Below, in pieces: positions 34,050-43,400 of a stretch of 64,000 bases of DNA; positions within the stretch are counted from its first letter, which is position 1; each line of letters starts with the position of its first letter. A program made the translations under genes and the position numbers. The stretch spans positions 124,001 to 188,000 of the forward strand of contig LARU01000002.1 of NCBI GenBank assembly GCA_001274695.2. Direction: 5' to 3'. The notes beneath the pieces are model-generated. The model was not told where the DNA came from. It worked only from the letters and a program-made list of their open reading frames with translations, and ran no database searches. The DNA comes from Azoarcus sp. PA01 (GTDB lineage Bacteria > Pseudomonadota > Gammaproteobacteria > Burkholderiales > Rhodocyclaceae).

Positions 34050-34346
34050 ATGAAAGAAATCGCTCCTGCCTCGCCCGCTCCGGACAACCTCGACGCGCTT
34101 CGGCTCGAGGTCGCCGGGATCATCGTCGAAGCGCTCAACCTCGAGCAGGCGCCGGCCTCGATCCCTCCCGACGACTCGCTGTTCGGCGAAGGCCTCGGGC
34201 TCGATTCGATCGACATCCTCGAAGTGGCCCTCGTGGTATCGAAACGCTACGGCTTCCAGCTGCGCGCCGATGACGACGACAACATCAGCATCTTCCGTTC
34301 GCTGCGCAGCCTGACCGGATACATCGCCAGCCACCGCACGCAATGA
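34050..34346 (+). CDS. Acyl carrier protein of the aryl-polyene-type locus
   Basis: A 98-aa ACP with the phosphopantetheine serine at Ser53 in GLGLDSIDILEVAL. It holds the growing polyketide chain. It resembles carrier proteins of aryl-polyene clusters more than housekeeping AcpP (longer N-terminus, GLGLDSID instead of LGADSLD). Characterised clusters usually carry two ACPs. Only this one is visible here. First gene of a 13-gene plus-strand run. Its stop overlaps the next start by four bases. Confidence 0.9.
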   Translation: MKEIAPASPAPDNLDALRLEVAGIIVEALNLEQAPASIPPDDSLFGEGLGLDSIDILEVALVVSKRYGFQLRADDDDNISIFRSLRSLTGYIASHRTQ

Positions 34347-35035
34347 AACTCGACTTCGCGCGCGGCACGCATCGCGTCGCCCTGGTCTGCGTCGTCGTCG
34401 CGTGGGCGGTCGCGGCCCATTACACGACCGCGCTGGTCGAGACGTCCGCGTGGGGAGCGCTGCTCGGCATCGCGCCGTTCGCGTTCGTCGCCGCAACATT
34501 CGCGTGGCACTCGCCGTGGCGCACTGTGCTGCTCGCGCTGCTGGCGTTCGCGGCGCTCGGGCTCGCGCTGCTGTGGCCGACGCTCGCACGCAACGTCGGT
34601 TGGATGTATTTCATCCAGCATGTCGGCACCAACGCCCTGCTCGGCATCGCGTTCGGCCGCACCCTCACCGGCGGGCGCGAGCCGATGTGCACGCGCGTCG
34701 CGGCGCTCATCCACGGCGCACCCGGCCCCGTGCTCGCGCGCTACACGCGCGGCGTGACGATCGCCTGGACGCTGTTCTTCGGCCTGATGGCAACGGCGTC
34801 GATCGCGCTGTTCGCGTTCGGACCGCTCGACCTGTGGTCCGCTTTCGCGAACCTGCTGACTTTTCCGCTCGTCGCGCTGATGTTCGCCGGCGAATACGCA
34901 GTGCGCCTGCGAGTCCTGCCGCCCGAAGCGCGCAGCGGCATCCTCGACGCGGTGCGCGCTTATTGGCAGCCGCCGCCGAGCGCTGCGCTCGCGGGCTCGA
35001 CCGAAAAACCGCCGGCGCGCGCAGCCCACCGATGA
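34343..35035 (+). CDS. COG4648 membrane protein
   Basis: A 230-aa integral membrane protein with about six hydrophobic segments (for example VALVCVVVAWAVAAHY, TVLLALLAFAALGLALLWPT, TIAWTLFFGLMATASIALFA). The loop FIQHVGTNALLGIAFGRTL is the family's most conserved stretch. COG4648 proteins are found almost only in polyene/fatty-acid-like clusters. Their function is unknown. The C-terminal tail is cytoplasmic and Pro/Ala-rich. Four-base ATGA overlaps on both sides make co-translation likely. Confidence 0.87.
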   Translation: MKLDFARGTHRVALVCVVVAWAVAAHYTTALVETSAWGALLGIAPFAFVAATFAWHSPWRTVLLALLAFAALGLALLWPTLARNVGWMYFIQHVGTNALLGIAFGRTLTGGREPMCTRVAALIHGAPGPVLARYTRGVTIAWTLFFGLMATASIALFAFGPLDLWSAFANLLTFPLVALMFAGEYAVRLRVLPPEARSGILDAVRAYWQPPPSAALAGSTEKPPARAAHR

Positions 35036-36372
35036 GCGAGCTCGCGCTGCCGCTGCTGGGCCATGCGTGCCTCGGCGCCGCCCTCGCGTGGCGCGACGGC
35101 GAACGCATCAGCGTCGCGCGCTTTCTCGGCGACGCGCACCGGCTCGCCGCATTGCTGCCTGCGGGCGGCAACGTGCTCAATATCTGCGCCGACCGCTACC
35201 GCTTCACGGTGGGACTCGCGGCCAGCCTGCTCGCCGGCAAAGTCAGCCTGCTGCCGTCGACGCACACCCCGGAGACCGTGCGCCAGCTCGCGGCCTTTGC
35301 GCCCGACGCGTTCTGCCTCGCCGATGGCGTGTGCGACATCGACCTGCCGCAGTTCCATTACCCCGAACTCGCCGGCGCCGACCATGCCGGCCCGATGCCC
35401 GCCGTCGCCGCCGACCAGCTCGTCGCCTGCGTGTTCACCTCCGGCTCGACGGGCACGCCGGTGCCGCACCGCAAGACCTGGGGCGCGCTGGTGCGCAATG
35501 CCGCGGCCGAAGCGCAGCGTCTCGGACTGTCCCCCGCCGCGCCTCATGCGATCGTCGGCACGGTGCCGCCGCAGCACATGTACGGCTTCGAGTCGACGGT
35601 GCTGCTCGCGCTGCAGAGCGGCGGCGCGTTCTGGGCCGGGCGGCCGTTCTACCCGGCCGACATCGCGGCCGCGCTCGACGCCGTGCCACGTCCGCGCGTG
35701 CTCGTCTCGACGCCGTTTCACCTGCGCACGCTGCTCGCCGCCGAAGTGCCCCTGCCCGTCACCGATCTCGTCGTCTCGGCGACTGCGCCGCTGTCGGGCA
35801 ACCTCGCCGCCGACGCCGAAGCGCGCCTGCGCGGTCCGCTGCTGGAAATCTACGGCTGCACCGAAACCGGCCAAACCGCGACGCGGCGCACCGCGCTGAC
35901 CGCGGAATGGCAGCTTTTTCGCGACGTCCGCCTGAGCGTCGAGAACGGCCAGGCGTGGGCATACGGCGGACACGTCGAGCAGCGCACCGCGCTCGGCGAC
36001 GTCATCGAACCGACCGCCGACGACCGCTTCCTGCTGCACGGGCGGTCGGCGGACCTCGTCAACATCGCCGGCAAACGCAGTTCGCTGAGCTACCTGAATC
36101 ACCAGTTGAACGCGATTCCGGGCGTGGTGGACGGCAGCTTCGTGATGCCGGACGACGAGCAGATCGACGGCGCGACGCGCTTGTGGGCAGTCGTCGTCGC
36201 GCCGGGTCTCGACCGGGCGGCGCTGCTGCACGCGTTGCGCGAGCGCATCGACCCGCTGTTCCTGCCACGCCCGCTGCTGTTCGCCGACCGGCTCCCGCGC
36301 AACGCGACCGGCAAGCTGCCGCGCGCCGCGCTCGGCGAGCTGTTCCGCCAGTTGCGCAGCGACCCGGCATGA
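35032..36372 (+). CDS. AMP-dependent acyl/aryl-ACP ligase
   Basis: A 446-aa adenylate-forming enzyme. Its probable task is to activate the aryl starter acid (4-hydroxybenzoate type) and load it on the ACP. Core motifs are the P-loop CVFTSGSTGTPVPHRK (about 131-146), GCTETGQTATRR in the substrate loop, and the C-terminal lysine in LPRNATGKLPRAAL. The C-terminal subdomain is shorter than in typical acyl-CoA synthetases. The ATG at 35032 overlaps the preceding stop by four bases. Substrate identity is inferred from cluster type, not readable here. Confidence 0.88.
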   Translation: MSELALPLLGHACLGAALAWRDGERISVARFLGDAHRLAALLPAGGNVLNICADRYRFTVGLAASLLAGKVSLLPSTHTPETVRQLAAFAPDAFCLADGVCDIDLPQFHYPELAGADHAGPMPAVAADQLVACVFTSGSTGTPVPHRKTWGALVRNAAAEAQRLGLSPAAPHAIVGTVPPQHMYGFESTVLLALQSGGAFWAGRPFYPADIAAALDAVPRPRVLVSTPFHLRTLLAAEVPLPVTDLVVSATAPLSGNLAADAEARLRGPLLEIYGCTETGQTATRRTALTAEWQLFRDVRLSVENGQAWAYGGHVEQRTALGDVIEPTADDRFLLHGRSADLVNIAGKRSSLSYLNHQLNAIPGVVDGSFVMPDDEQIDGATRLWAVVVAPGLDRAALLHALRERIDPLFLPRPLLFADRLPRNATGKLPRAALGELFRQLRSDPA

Positions 36373-36671
36373 AGTTCGAAACCACGATCGTCGTCACGCC
36401 GGACCATCCGGCGTTCGCCGGGCATTTCCCGGGCCAGCCGATCCTGCCCGGCGTCGTGCTGCTCGGCTGGGCCGCCGGCGCGCTCGGCACCGCGCTGGGC
36501 CGGCCGGTGCCGCCGTGCCAGATCGCCGCGGCGAAGTTCCTGCAGCCGGTCCGGCCCGGCACCTCGCTGCTGATCCGCCATGTGCGCCAGCCCGGCGACG
36601 CGTGGCACTTCGAGATTCTCGCCGGCGACGCGACAGTGGCGTCCGGCACGTTGAAAGTGACCGCGCCGTGA
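36369..36671 (+). CDS. apeI: ApeI-family 3-hydroxyacyl-ACP dehydratase
   Basis: A 100-aa single hotdog domain with the FabZ/ApeI signature FAGHFPGQPILPGVVLLGW (catalytic His19). In aryl-polyene synthesis ApeI partners ApeP to dehydrate 3-hydroxyacyl-ACP at each round and so set the conjugated double bonds. It is much shorter than FabZ (about 145 aa), as expected for ApeI. The start at 36369 and the end at 36671 both overlap neighbours by four bases. Confidence 0.88.
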   Translation: MKFETTIVVTPDHPAFAGHFPGQPILPGVVLLGWAAGALGTALGRPVPPCQIAAAKFLQPVRPGTSLLIRHVRQPGDAWHFEILAGDATVASGTLKVTAP

Positions 36672-37651
36672 CTCGCACTCGAACCGCAGCCGCGCAGCCC
36701 GCGAACCTGGAGGGTTCGGCCGACGCCCGAGGGCCCGCCGCCGACACCACCTGGACACGTCGCCCCGAGCGCAGCAACGACGCGATGTTGCGGCTGATGA
36801 CGTGGATTTCGCTGCGTCTCGGGCGGCGCGCCGGACGGCTCGTGCTGCGACTCATCGCCGGCTATTTCCTGCTGTTCGCTCCCGCCGCACGGCGTGCGTC
36901 TCGGGCATACCTCGCGCGCGCGCTCGGACGTGCGCCGCGGCCGGCCGAATTGTTCCGGCATTTCCTGAGCTTCGCGACGACGATCCACGACCGCATCTAT
37001 CTCCTCAACGAACGCTTCGACCTGTTCGACATCCGCGTGCACGGCGGCGAACTGATCCGCGACATCGTCGCCGATGGCACCGGCGTGTTCCTGGTCGGCG
37101 CCCACCTCGGGAGCTTCGAGGTGACCCGGGCGGTCGGGCGCCAGCAGCCGGGAATCCGGGTCGCGATGGTGATGTACGAAGACAACGCGCAGAAAATCAA
37201 CCGCACGCTCGCTGCGATCAATCCGGCGGCGCAGCAGGACATCATTCCGCTCGGCCGGCTCGATTCGATGCTGCAGGTACGCGAACGGCTCGACGACGGC
37301 ATGCTCGTCGGCATGCTCGCCGACCGCAGCGTCGGGCCGGACGCGGTCGAGCGCGTCGATTTTCTCGGCGCGCCGGCGAACTTCCCCGCCGGACCGTGGC
37401 GCATCGCGGCGATGCTGAAACGTCCGGTGATCCTCATGGTCGGCGTCTACCGCGGCGGCAACCGCTACGACATCCACTTCGAGCGGCTCGCCGATTTCAC
37501 TGCCGTCACGCGCGAAACCCGCGGCACCGCGCAGCGCGACGCGATCGTCCGCTACGCCGCGCGGCTCGAACATTACGCGCGGCAAGCGCCATTCAACTGG
37601 TTCAACTTCTTCGACTTCTGGCAACCGGCGCGCAGCCCGGACGCCGACTGA
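36668..37651 (+). CDS. LpxL/HtrB-like acyltransferase
   Basis: A 327-aa membrane-associated acyltransferase of the lipid A acyltransferase family. N-terminal about 45 residues are polar, then an amphipathic/hydrophobic segment (RAGRLVLRLIAGYFLLFAP). The catalytic HX4E motif is GAHLGSFEV. MLADRSVG and the C-terminal FNWFNFFDFW are family-typical. In polyene clusters such enzymes are thought to transfer the finished acyl chain to a lipid-like anchor. The start is a GTG at 36668 in a GTGA overlap. Confidence 0.86.
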   Translation: MTRTRTAAAQPANLEGSADARGPAADTTWTRRPERSNDAMLRLMTWISLRLGRRAGRLVLRLIAGYFLLFAPAARRASRAYLARALGRAPRPAELFRHFLSFATTIHDRIYLLNERFDLFDIRVHGGELIRDIVADGTGVFLVGAHLGSFEVTRAVGRQQPGIRVAMVMYEDNAQKINRTLAAINPAAQQDIIPLGRLDSMLQVRERLDDGMLVGMLADRSVGPDAVERVDFLGAPANFPAGPWRIAAMLKRPVILMVGVYRGGNRYDIHFERLADFTAVTRETRGTAQRDAIVRYAARLEHYARQAPFNWFNFFDFWQPARSPDAD

Positions 37652-37667
37652 CATCCGGGAGCCGCTG

Positions 37668-38261
37668 GTGCGACGAGCCGGACTGATCCCGCTGCTGTGT
37701 GCTGTCGCGCTCGCGATCACCGCGCCGCTACGTGCAGCGGGCGCCGACGCGTGGACGATCGAACAGCTGATGCACACGCTCGGCACACAGCGCTCCGGAC
37801 GGGCGCACTTCGTCGAACGCAAGTACCTCGCGATCCTGGACGCCCCGGTCGAGTCGTCCGGCGAGCTGCGCTTTCGCGCCCCCGACCGGCTGGAGAAGAT
37901 CACTCTCGAGCCGCGCGCGGAATCGCTGGTGCTCGAAGGGAACACCGTGACCGTGATGCGCGGCGAGCGCCGCCACGTCGTGCAGCTGTCCGATTACCGC
38001 GAGATTGCCGCGTTCATCGACAGCATCCGCGCGACCCTCGCCGGCGACCGGGCCGCGCTCGAGCGGACGTATGCTGCAAGCCTCGCGGGCACGTCCCGAG
38101 CCTGGACGCTGACGCTGCTGCCACGCGCCCCGAAAATGGCCGAAGTCGTGCTGCGCATCACGATCAGCGGCAGCGATGCGCAGCTGCGCGGCATCGAGAT
38201 CCTGCAGGCCGACGGCGACCGCTCGGTGATGGAGATCGTCCCGGAGCGCGCCGCGCGATGA
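37668..38261 (+). CDS. LolA-like periplasmic carrier protein
   Basis: A 197-aa exported protein (signal peptide RRAGLIPLLCAVALAITAPL). The mature part has the LolA-like fold: SGRAHFVERKYLAILDAPVE, GELRFRAPDRLEKITLEP. It lacks the lolA ending. Found in most aryl-polyene loci, where it probably carries the hydrophobic product across the periplasm, by analogy with LolA and lipoproteins. The GTG start at 37668 comes 16 bases after the acyltransferase. Four-base overlap with the MMPL gene. The housekeeping lolA is at 20 kb. Confidence 0.87.
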   Translation: MRRAGLIPLLCAVALAITAPLRAAGADAWTIEQLMHTLGTQRSGRAHFVERKYLAILDAPVESSGELRFRAPDRLEKITLEPRAESLVLEGNTVTVMRGERRHVVQLSDYREIAAFIDSIRATLAGDRAALERTYAASLAGTSRAWTLTLLPRAPKMAEVVLRITISGSDAQLRGIEILQADGDRSVMEIVPERAAR

Positions 38262-40612
38262 CGCAGCGCTTCGTGCCGGCGCTGCTGGTGTGGCTCGCGT
38301 TCGTCGGCCTGTCCGTCGCAGTCGTCAGCCAGACGCGCTTCACGAGCGATCTGTCGGCCTTCCTGCCGGCGAGCCCGACCGCTGAACAGCAGGTTCTCGT
38401 CGATCAGCTGCGCGACGGCATGGTGTCGCGCCTGCTGCTGATCGGCATCGAGGGCGGCGATGCCACGACGCGCTCGGCGCTGTCACGCGAGCTTGCGCGA
38501 CGGCTGCGGGCCGACCCGGCATTCGGCGTCGTCGCAAACGGCGAACCGGTGCACCGCGAACGCGACCAGGCGCTGCTGTTCGCCAACCGCTACCTGCTCA
38601 GTCCCGCCGTCACGCCGCAGCGCTTCGGCGTCGAAGGCCTGCAGGCCGCGATCGGCGAGTCGATCGACCTGCTCGCATCGCCCCTCGGGATGCTGACGAA
38701 GTCGCTGCTGCCGCGCGATCCGACCGGCGAAATGATGCAGCTCCTCGAACGTCTCGACGGCGACGCCCGTCCCGCGCTCGTCGAAGGCACGTGGGCGTCG
38801 CGCGACGGGCAGCGCGCGCTGCTGCTCGCGCAGACGCGCGCCGCCGGTTCCGATCTCGACGCCCAGCAGGAAGCGATCGCGAAAGTGCGCGAAGCGTTCA
38901 CGGCTGTCGCGCAGGAGCAGCAGGCCGGCGACGCGCGCTTGCTGCTGTCCGGCCCCGGGGTCTTCGCCGTCGCCTCGCGCGCGACGATCCAGGACGAAGT
39001 GCTGCGGCTGACGCTCGTGTCGATCGCGCTGATCGTCACGCTGCTGCTGTTCATCTACCGCTCCGCGACCGCGCTGCTGCTCGGGCTGCTGCCGGTCATC
39101 TCCGGAGCGCTCGCCGGCGTCGTCGCGGTGAGCCTCGGTTTTGGCGTCGTCCACGGCATCACGCTCGGTTTCGGCACGACGCTGATCGGCGAAGCGGTCG
39201 ACTACGCGATCTACCTTTTCGTCCAGTCCGCATCGGCCAACGAGCATAACGAAGCGCAGCGACGGCCCGGCATCGCGGCATTCTGGCCGACGATCCAACT
39301 CGGTGTGCTGACGTCGATCTGCGGCTTCGCGACGCTGCTGTTCTCCGGCTTCCCGGGGCTCGCGCAGCTCGGCCTGTATTCGGTCGCCGGCCTCGTCGCG
39401 GCCGTCGCGACGACGCGCTTCGTGCTGCCGCATCTGCTGCCGTCGGGCTTTGCGATTCGCGACGTTCGCCCGCTCGGCGTGCAGCTGCAGCACCTGCTCG
39501 TGAACGCGCGCCACCTGCGCTGGGGAGTCGTCGCGCTGGCGCTGGCCGCCGCAGCGGTGATCCACGTCAACCGCGACCGGGTATGGAACCGCGAGCTCGC
39601 CGCGCTGAGCCCGGTCCCGGCGGCAGACCAGGCCCTCGACCTCGCGCTGCGCAGCGATCTGGGCGCCCCGGATGTGCGCCATCTCGTCGTCGTCAGCGGC
39701 GGCGATGCCGAAAGCGCGCTGCAGGCCGCCGAAGCGGTCGGCGCGCGCCTGCAGCAGCTGGCGAACGAAGGGGCGATCGGCGGGTTCGAGAGTCCGGCGC
39801 TGTATCTTCCGTCCCAGGCGACGCAGCTGGCCCGGCGCGCCAGCCTCCCCGAACCGGCCGAACTGGGCCGCCGGCTCGAACTCGCGACGACCGGCCTGCC
39901 GCTACCGGCCGCGCGCCTCGCGCCGTTCGTCGCCGATGTCGCCGCCGCACGCGAACGGGCGCCGTTGACGCGCGGCGATCTCGACGGAACGAGCTTCGCC
40001 CTCGCCGTCGATTCACTGCTGCTCGCGCAGCGCGACCACTGGATCGCGCTGCTGCCATTGCGCGCCCCCGCCGACGGCCCCTTTGCGCACGCGATCGACC
40101 CGCAGCGGGTGCGTACCGCGCTCGAAGGGAACGCAGCGCACCCGCTGTTCATCGATCTCAAAGGCGAATCCGACCGCCTCTATTCCGGTTACCTCAACGA
40201 AGCGCTGCTCCTTGCGCTCGCCGGCGTCGCGGCGATCGTCGTGCTGCTCGGGCTCGTGCTGCGCTCGGCCGCGCGCGTGCTGCGTGTGCTCGCGCCGCTC
40301 GTCGCAGCGGTGCTGGTCGTCGTCGCGGGCCTCGTGCTCACCGGCGTCACGCTGACGATCCTGCATCTGGTCGGGCTGCTCCTGATCATCGCGGTCGGCT
40401 CGAACTACGCGCTCTTCTTTGACGGCAGCGAAAACTGCGGCGGGCCCGCACCGCGCACGCTCGCATCGATGCTGTTCGCGAACCTGACGACGGTCGCCGG
40501 TTTCGGCGTGCTGGCATTCTCGTCGGTGCCGGTACTGCAGGCGATCGGCAGCACCGTCGGCCCCGGTGCGATCCTCGCGCTGCTGTTCGCGGCAGTCCTG
40601 TCACGCCCCTGA
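38258..40612 (+). CDS. MMPL/RND-type exporter of the polyene locus
   Basis: A 784-aa inner-membrane transporter with two repeats of about six transmembrane helices, each preceded by a periplasmic loop (about 30-240 and 455-620). Typical segments are TRFTSDLSAFLPASPTAEQQ, VVHGITLGFGTTLIGEAVDY and LLIIAVGSNYALFFDGS, the latter two in the helix-4 proton-relay position. MMPL pumps move lipids and polyketides from the inner membrane. Here the substrate is probably the polyene or its anchor. Overlaps its neighbours by four and one bases. Confidence 0.9.
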   Translation: MTQRFVPALLVWLAFVGLSVAVVSQTRFTSDLSAFLPASPTAEQQVLVDQLRDGMVSRLLLIGIEGGDATTRSALSRELARRLRADPAFGVVANGEPVHRERDQALLFANRYLLSPAVTPQRFGVEGLQAAIGESIDLLASPLGMLTKSLLPRDPTGEMMQLLERLDGDARPALVEGTWASRDGQRALLLAQTRAAGSDLDAQQEAIAKVREAFTAVAQEQQAGDARLLLSGPGVFAVASRATIQDEVLRLTLVSIALIVTLLLFIYRSATALLLGLLPVISGALAGVVAVSLGFGVVHGITLGFGTTLIGEAVDYAIYLFVQSASANEHNEAQRRPGIAAFWPTIQLGVLTSICGFATLLFSGFPGLAQLGLYSVAGLVAAVATTRFVLPHLLPSGFAIRDVRPLGVQLQHLLVNARHLRWGVVALALAAAAVIHVNRDRVWNRELAALSPVPAADQALDLALRSDLGAPDVRHLVVVSGGDAESALQAAEAVGARLQQLANEGAIGGFESPALYLPSQATQLARRASLPEPAELGRRLELATTGLPLPAARLAPFVADVAAARERAPLTRGDLDGTSFALAVDSLLLAQRDHWIALLPLRAPADGPFAHAIDPQRVRTALEGNAAHPLFIDLKGESDRLYSGYLNEALLLALAGVAAIVVLLGLVLRSAARVLRVLAPLVAAVLVVVAGLVLTGVTLTILHLVGLLLIIAVGSNYALFFDGSENCGGPAPRTLASMLFANLTTVAGFGVLAFSSVPVLQAIGSTVGPGAILALLFAAVLSRP

Positions 40613-41412
40613 TGCCCCGCCGCTACCGCCCGACCCCGCTGATCGGACTGTCCGTCGCGCTGCACGGCGCAGCGGGTGGCGGCCTGCTGCTGCACCCGGA
40701 CGCCTGGCCGTGGGCAGCCGGCGCGCTCGCCGCGGACCACGCGCTGCTGACCACTGCCGGCCTGCTGCCGCGCTGCCGCCTGCTCGGCCCGACCTGGACG
40801 CGCCTGCCGGCTGCAGCCGCCGCGCGCGGCGAAATCGCGCTCACGATCGACGATGGTCCGGATCCGCACGTGACGCCACATGTGCTCGATCTGCTCGACC
40901 GCCACGGTGCGCGCGCGAGCTTCTTCGTCATCGGTCGGCGCGTCGAACAACATCCGGCGCTCGCGCGCGAGATCGTCGCCCGCGGCCACGCGCTCGAAAA
41001 CCACAGCGAACAGCACCTGAAGAGCTTCTCGCTGCACGGGCCGCGCTGGTTCGAGCGTGAGATCGCGACCGCGCAGCAGACGATCAGCGCGTGCTGCGGC
41101 GACGTCCCGCGCTTCTTCCGTGCACCGGCCGGGCTGCGCAATCCGTTCCTCGAACCGGTGCTGGCTCGTCTCGACCTGCAGCTCGCGGCGTGGACGCGCC
41201 GCGCCTACGACACCCGCATTGGCGACGCGCGAAAAGTCGGCGACCGCCTGCTCGGCGGGCTCGCAGCAGGTGACATCCTGCTGCTGCACGACGGCAACGC
41301 CGCGCGCAGCGGGCGCGGCACGCCGGTCATCCTCGACGTGCTGCCTCGCGTTCTCGCCGCCTGCGCGGCCGCCGGACTGCGCCCGGTCACTTTGCGGGCG
41401 GCGATCCGGTGA
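40612..41412 (+). CDS. NodB-type polysaccharide deacetylase
   Basis: A 266-aa protein. Two hydrophobic N-terminal segments (about 10-30 and 33-52) could anchor it in the membrane. The NodB domain has all five motif regions: LTIDDGPDP (the DD pair), HSEQH metal ligands, FRAPAG, and LLHDGN near the end. NodB enzymes remove N-acetyl groups from GlcNAc-type sugars. A role here could be trimming a sugar anchor, which the cluster's GT2 might add. I do not recall it as a core member of characterised E. coli-type clusters. TGATG overlap with the MMPL gene. Confidence 0.87.
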   Translation: MPRRYRPTPLIGLSVALHGAAGGGLLLHPDAWPWAAGALAADHALLTTAGLLPRCRLLGPTWTRLPAAAAARGEIALTIDDGPDPHVTPHVLDLLDRHGARASFFVIGRRVEQHPALAREIVARGHALENHSEQHLKSFSLHGPRWFEREIATAQQTISACCGDVPRFFRAPAGLRNPFLEPVLARLDLQLAAWTRRAYDTRIGDARKVGDRLLGGLAAGDILLLHDGNAARSGRGTPVILDVLPRVLAACAAAGLRPVTLRAAIR

Positions 41413-42140
41413 GCGACGCCCTGTTCCGCGCACTGCTCGATGCCGCGAGTGCGGCATACCGCCCGGCCGGCCCGTTCGCGTACCACTTTGCGCGCGGCAA
41501 GCTCGGCGGGGACCCGCTGTTCCGCATGCTGCTGCAGCGCGGCATGTTCCCCGCGACAGCCCGCGTCGTCGATCTGGGCTGCGGACAGGGGCTTCTGGCG
41601 TCGTGGCTGCTTGCTGCGCGGCGCCTGCACGAGTGCGGGCGATGGACAAGGGAGTGGCCGACACCGCCGAAGTTGCTTGGGCTGCGCGGCATCGACCGCA
41701 ATCCGCACGATGTCGCACGGGCGCGGCGCGCGTTCGCCGAAGATGCGGCGGTCGTCGAGATCCGCCAAGGCGACATCGCGACGCTCGAGGCGACCGAGTT
41801 CGGCCCGGTCGACGTCGTCACGATTCTCGACGTGCTGCACTACCTCGACTTCGCCGCGCAGGAAAACCTGCTGCGCGAAGTCCGCGACGCGCTCCCTGCC
41901 GGGGGGCGCCTTTTCGCCCGCGTCGGCGACACCGACGCGGGCCTGCCGCACCGCCTGTCGACCGCGGTCGACTTCGCCGTTGCGTTCGCGCGCGGCCACC
42001 GCCTGCCGCGGCTGTACTGCCGATCGTCGCGAAACTGGATCGCGCTCCTCGAAGAACTCGGCTTCTCGGTGCACGGCGAGCCGATGGGCAGCGGCAAATC
42101 GTTCGCGAACGTGATGCTCGTCGCGCAGCGGCCGCTTTGA
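41409..42140 (+). CDS. Class I SAM-dependent methyltransferase
   Basis: A 243-aa Rossmann methyltransferase. The SAM loop is VVDLGCGQGLLASWLLAARR (about 53-72), followed by GIDRNPHDVARARR and VVTILDVLHYLDF. Methylation of the aryl ring or its hydroxyl is a known variation among aryl polyenes, which fits this gene, but the target is unproven. GTG start at 41409 in a GTGA overlap with the deacetylase gene. A 72-base gap, the largest in the operon, follows before the ketosynthase. Confidence 0.85.
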   Translation: MSDALFRALLDAASAAYRPAGPFAYHFARGKLGGDPLFRMLLQRGMFPATARVVDLGCGQGLLASWLLAARRLHECGRWTREWPTPPKLLGLRGIDRNPHDVARARRAFAEDAAVVEIRQGDIATLEATEFGPVDVVTILDVLHYLDFAAQENLLREVRDALPAGGRLFARVGDTDAGLPHRLSTAVDFAVAFARGHRLPRLYCRSSRNWIALLEELGFSVHGEPMGSGKSFANVMLVAQRPL

Positions 42141-42212
42141 AGCGTTCGCTGCGCTTCAGGCGCGTTGCCGCGATTTGCTAAACTAGCGCTTTTGTCCGAC
42201 GCCCGAGCCGCC

Positions 42213-43400
42213 GTGAACCCGCTGCTGATCTCCCGCTACACCGCCACCTCCTGCCTCGGCAGAGGTATCGGGCCGATGCGCGACGCGCTCGCCGCGGGCC
42301 GTTCGGGCCTGAAACCCTGCGACCTCGACGGCGTTGCGCTCGACACCTGGATCGGCGAAGTCGCGGGCGCGGACGACGAAGCGCTGCCGCCGCAGCTGCG
42401 CAGCTTCGACTGCCGCAACAACCGGCTCGCGCAGATCGGCTTCGAGCAGGACGGGTTCGCCGACGCGGTGCGCAACGCTAAGGCGCGCCACGGCGCCGAC
42501 CGGATCGGCGTGTTTCTCGGCACGAGCACCGCCGGGATCCTCGAAACCGAGCTTGCCTACCAGCAACGCGATCGGGACAGCGGCGCGCTGCCGGCCAATT
42601 TCAACTACGCCGGCTCGCACAATCCGTTTTCAATCGCTGCGTTCGTGCAGGCCGCGTTCGGGCTCGGCGGGCCGGCGAACGTCGTGTCGTCTGCGTGCTC
42701 GTCGAGCGCCAAAGTGTTCGCGTCGGCGCGCCGCATGATCGAAGCGGGCCTGATTGACGCGGCGATCGTCGGCGGCGTCGATTCGCTGTGTCTGACGACG
42801 CTGTACGGCTTCGCTTCGCTGGAACTCACGTCGAGGCACGCGTGCCGGCCGTTCGACCTCGGGCGCGACGGCATCTCGATCGGCGAAGCGGCCGCGTTCG
42901 CGCTGCTCGAACGGGTCAGCGAGCCCCTCGCCGACGATGCGATCCTGCTCCTTGGCGTCGGCGAATCGAGCGACGCCTACCACATGTCCTCGCCGCACCC
43001 CGAAGGCCTCGGCGCCCGGCGCGCCATGGAAGCGGCGCTCGCGGCGGCCGGTCTCGCGCCGGGCGACATCGACTACATCAACCTGCACGGCACCGCGACG
43101 CCGAGCAACGACAGCGCCGAAAGCAAGGCCGTGCGCGCGCTGTTCGGTGCATCGACCGCCTGCAGTTCGACGAAAGGGGCAACCGGTCATACGCTCGGCG
43201 CAGCCGGCGGCGTCGAAGCGGTCATCGCCGCGCTGGCGCTGCGCGACGGTTTTCTCCCCGGCAGCCCCAACACCTGTGATCCGGAGCCGGACATGAATTA
43301 CCTCCTCGCCAGCCGCTCCGCCCCTGTGCGACGCGTGCTCAGCAACTCGTTCGGGTTCGGCGGCACGAACTGCAGCCTCGTGATCGGCCGCGCGCAATGA
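42213..43400 (+). CDS. Beta-ketoacyl-ACP synthase of the polyene PKS
   Basis: A 395-aa condensing enzyme, type II FabF-like. Active-site Cys162 in VVSSACSSSAKVFAS, and the two His in NLHGTATPSND and GATGHTLGAAGG. All three catalytic residues are present. Together with the next gene (chain-length-factor-like) it should form the heterodimeric elongating synthase of aryl-polyene clusters. The start is taken as the GTG at 42213. A TTG at 42165 is possible but has no better ribosome site. The 72-base gap upstream could hold a second promoter. Confidence 0.9.
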   Translation: MNPLLISRYTATSCLGRGIGPMRDALAAGRSGLKPCDLDGVALDTWIGEVAGADDEALPPQLRSFDCRNNRLAQIGFEQDGFADAVRNAKARHGADRIGVFLGTSTAGILETELAYQQRDRDSGALPANFNYAGSHNPFSIAAFVQAAFGLGGPANVVSSACSSSAKVFASARRMIEAGLIDAAIVGGVDSLCLTTLYGFASLELTSRHACRPFDLGRDGISIGEAAAFALLERVSEPLADDAILLLGVGESSDAYHMSSPHPEGLGARRAMEAALAAAGLAPGDIDYINLHGTATPSNDSAESKAVRALFGASTACSSTKGATGHTLGAAGGVEAVIAALALRDGFLPGSPNTCDPEPDMNYLLASRSAPVRRVLSNSFGFGGTNCSLVIGRAQ

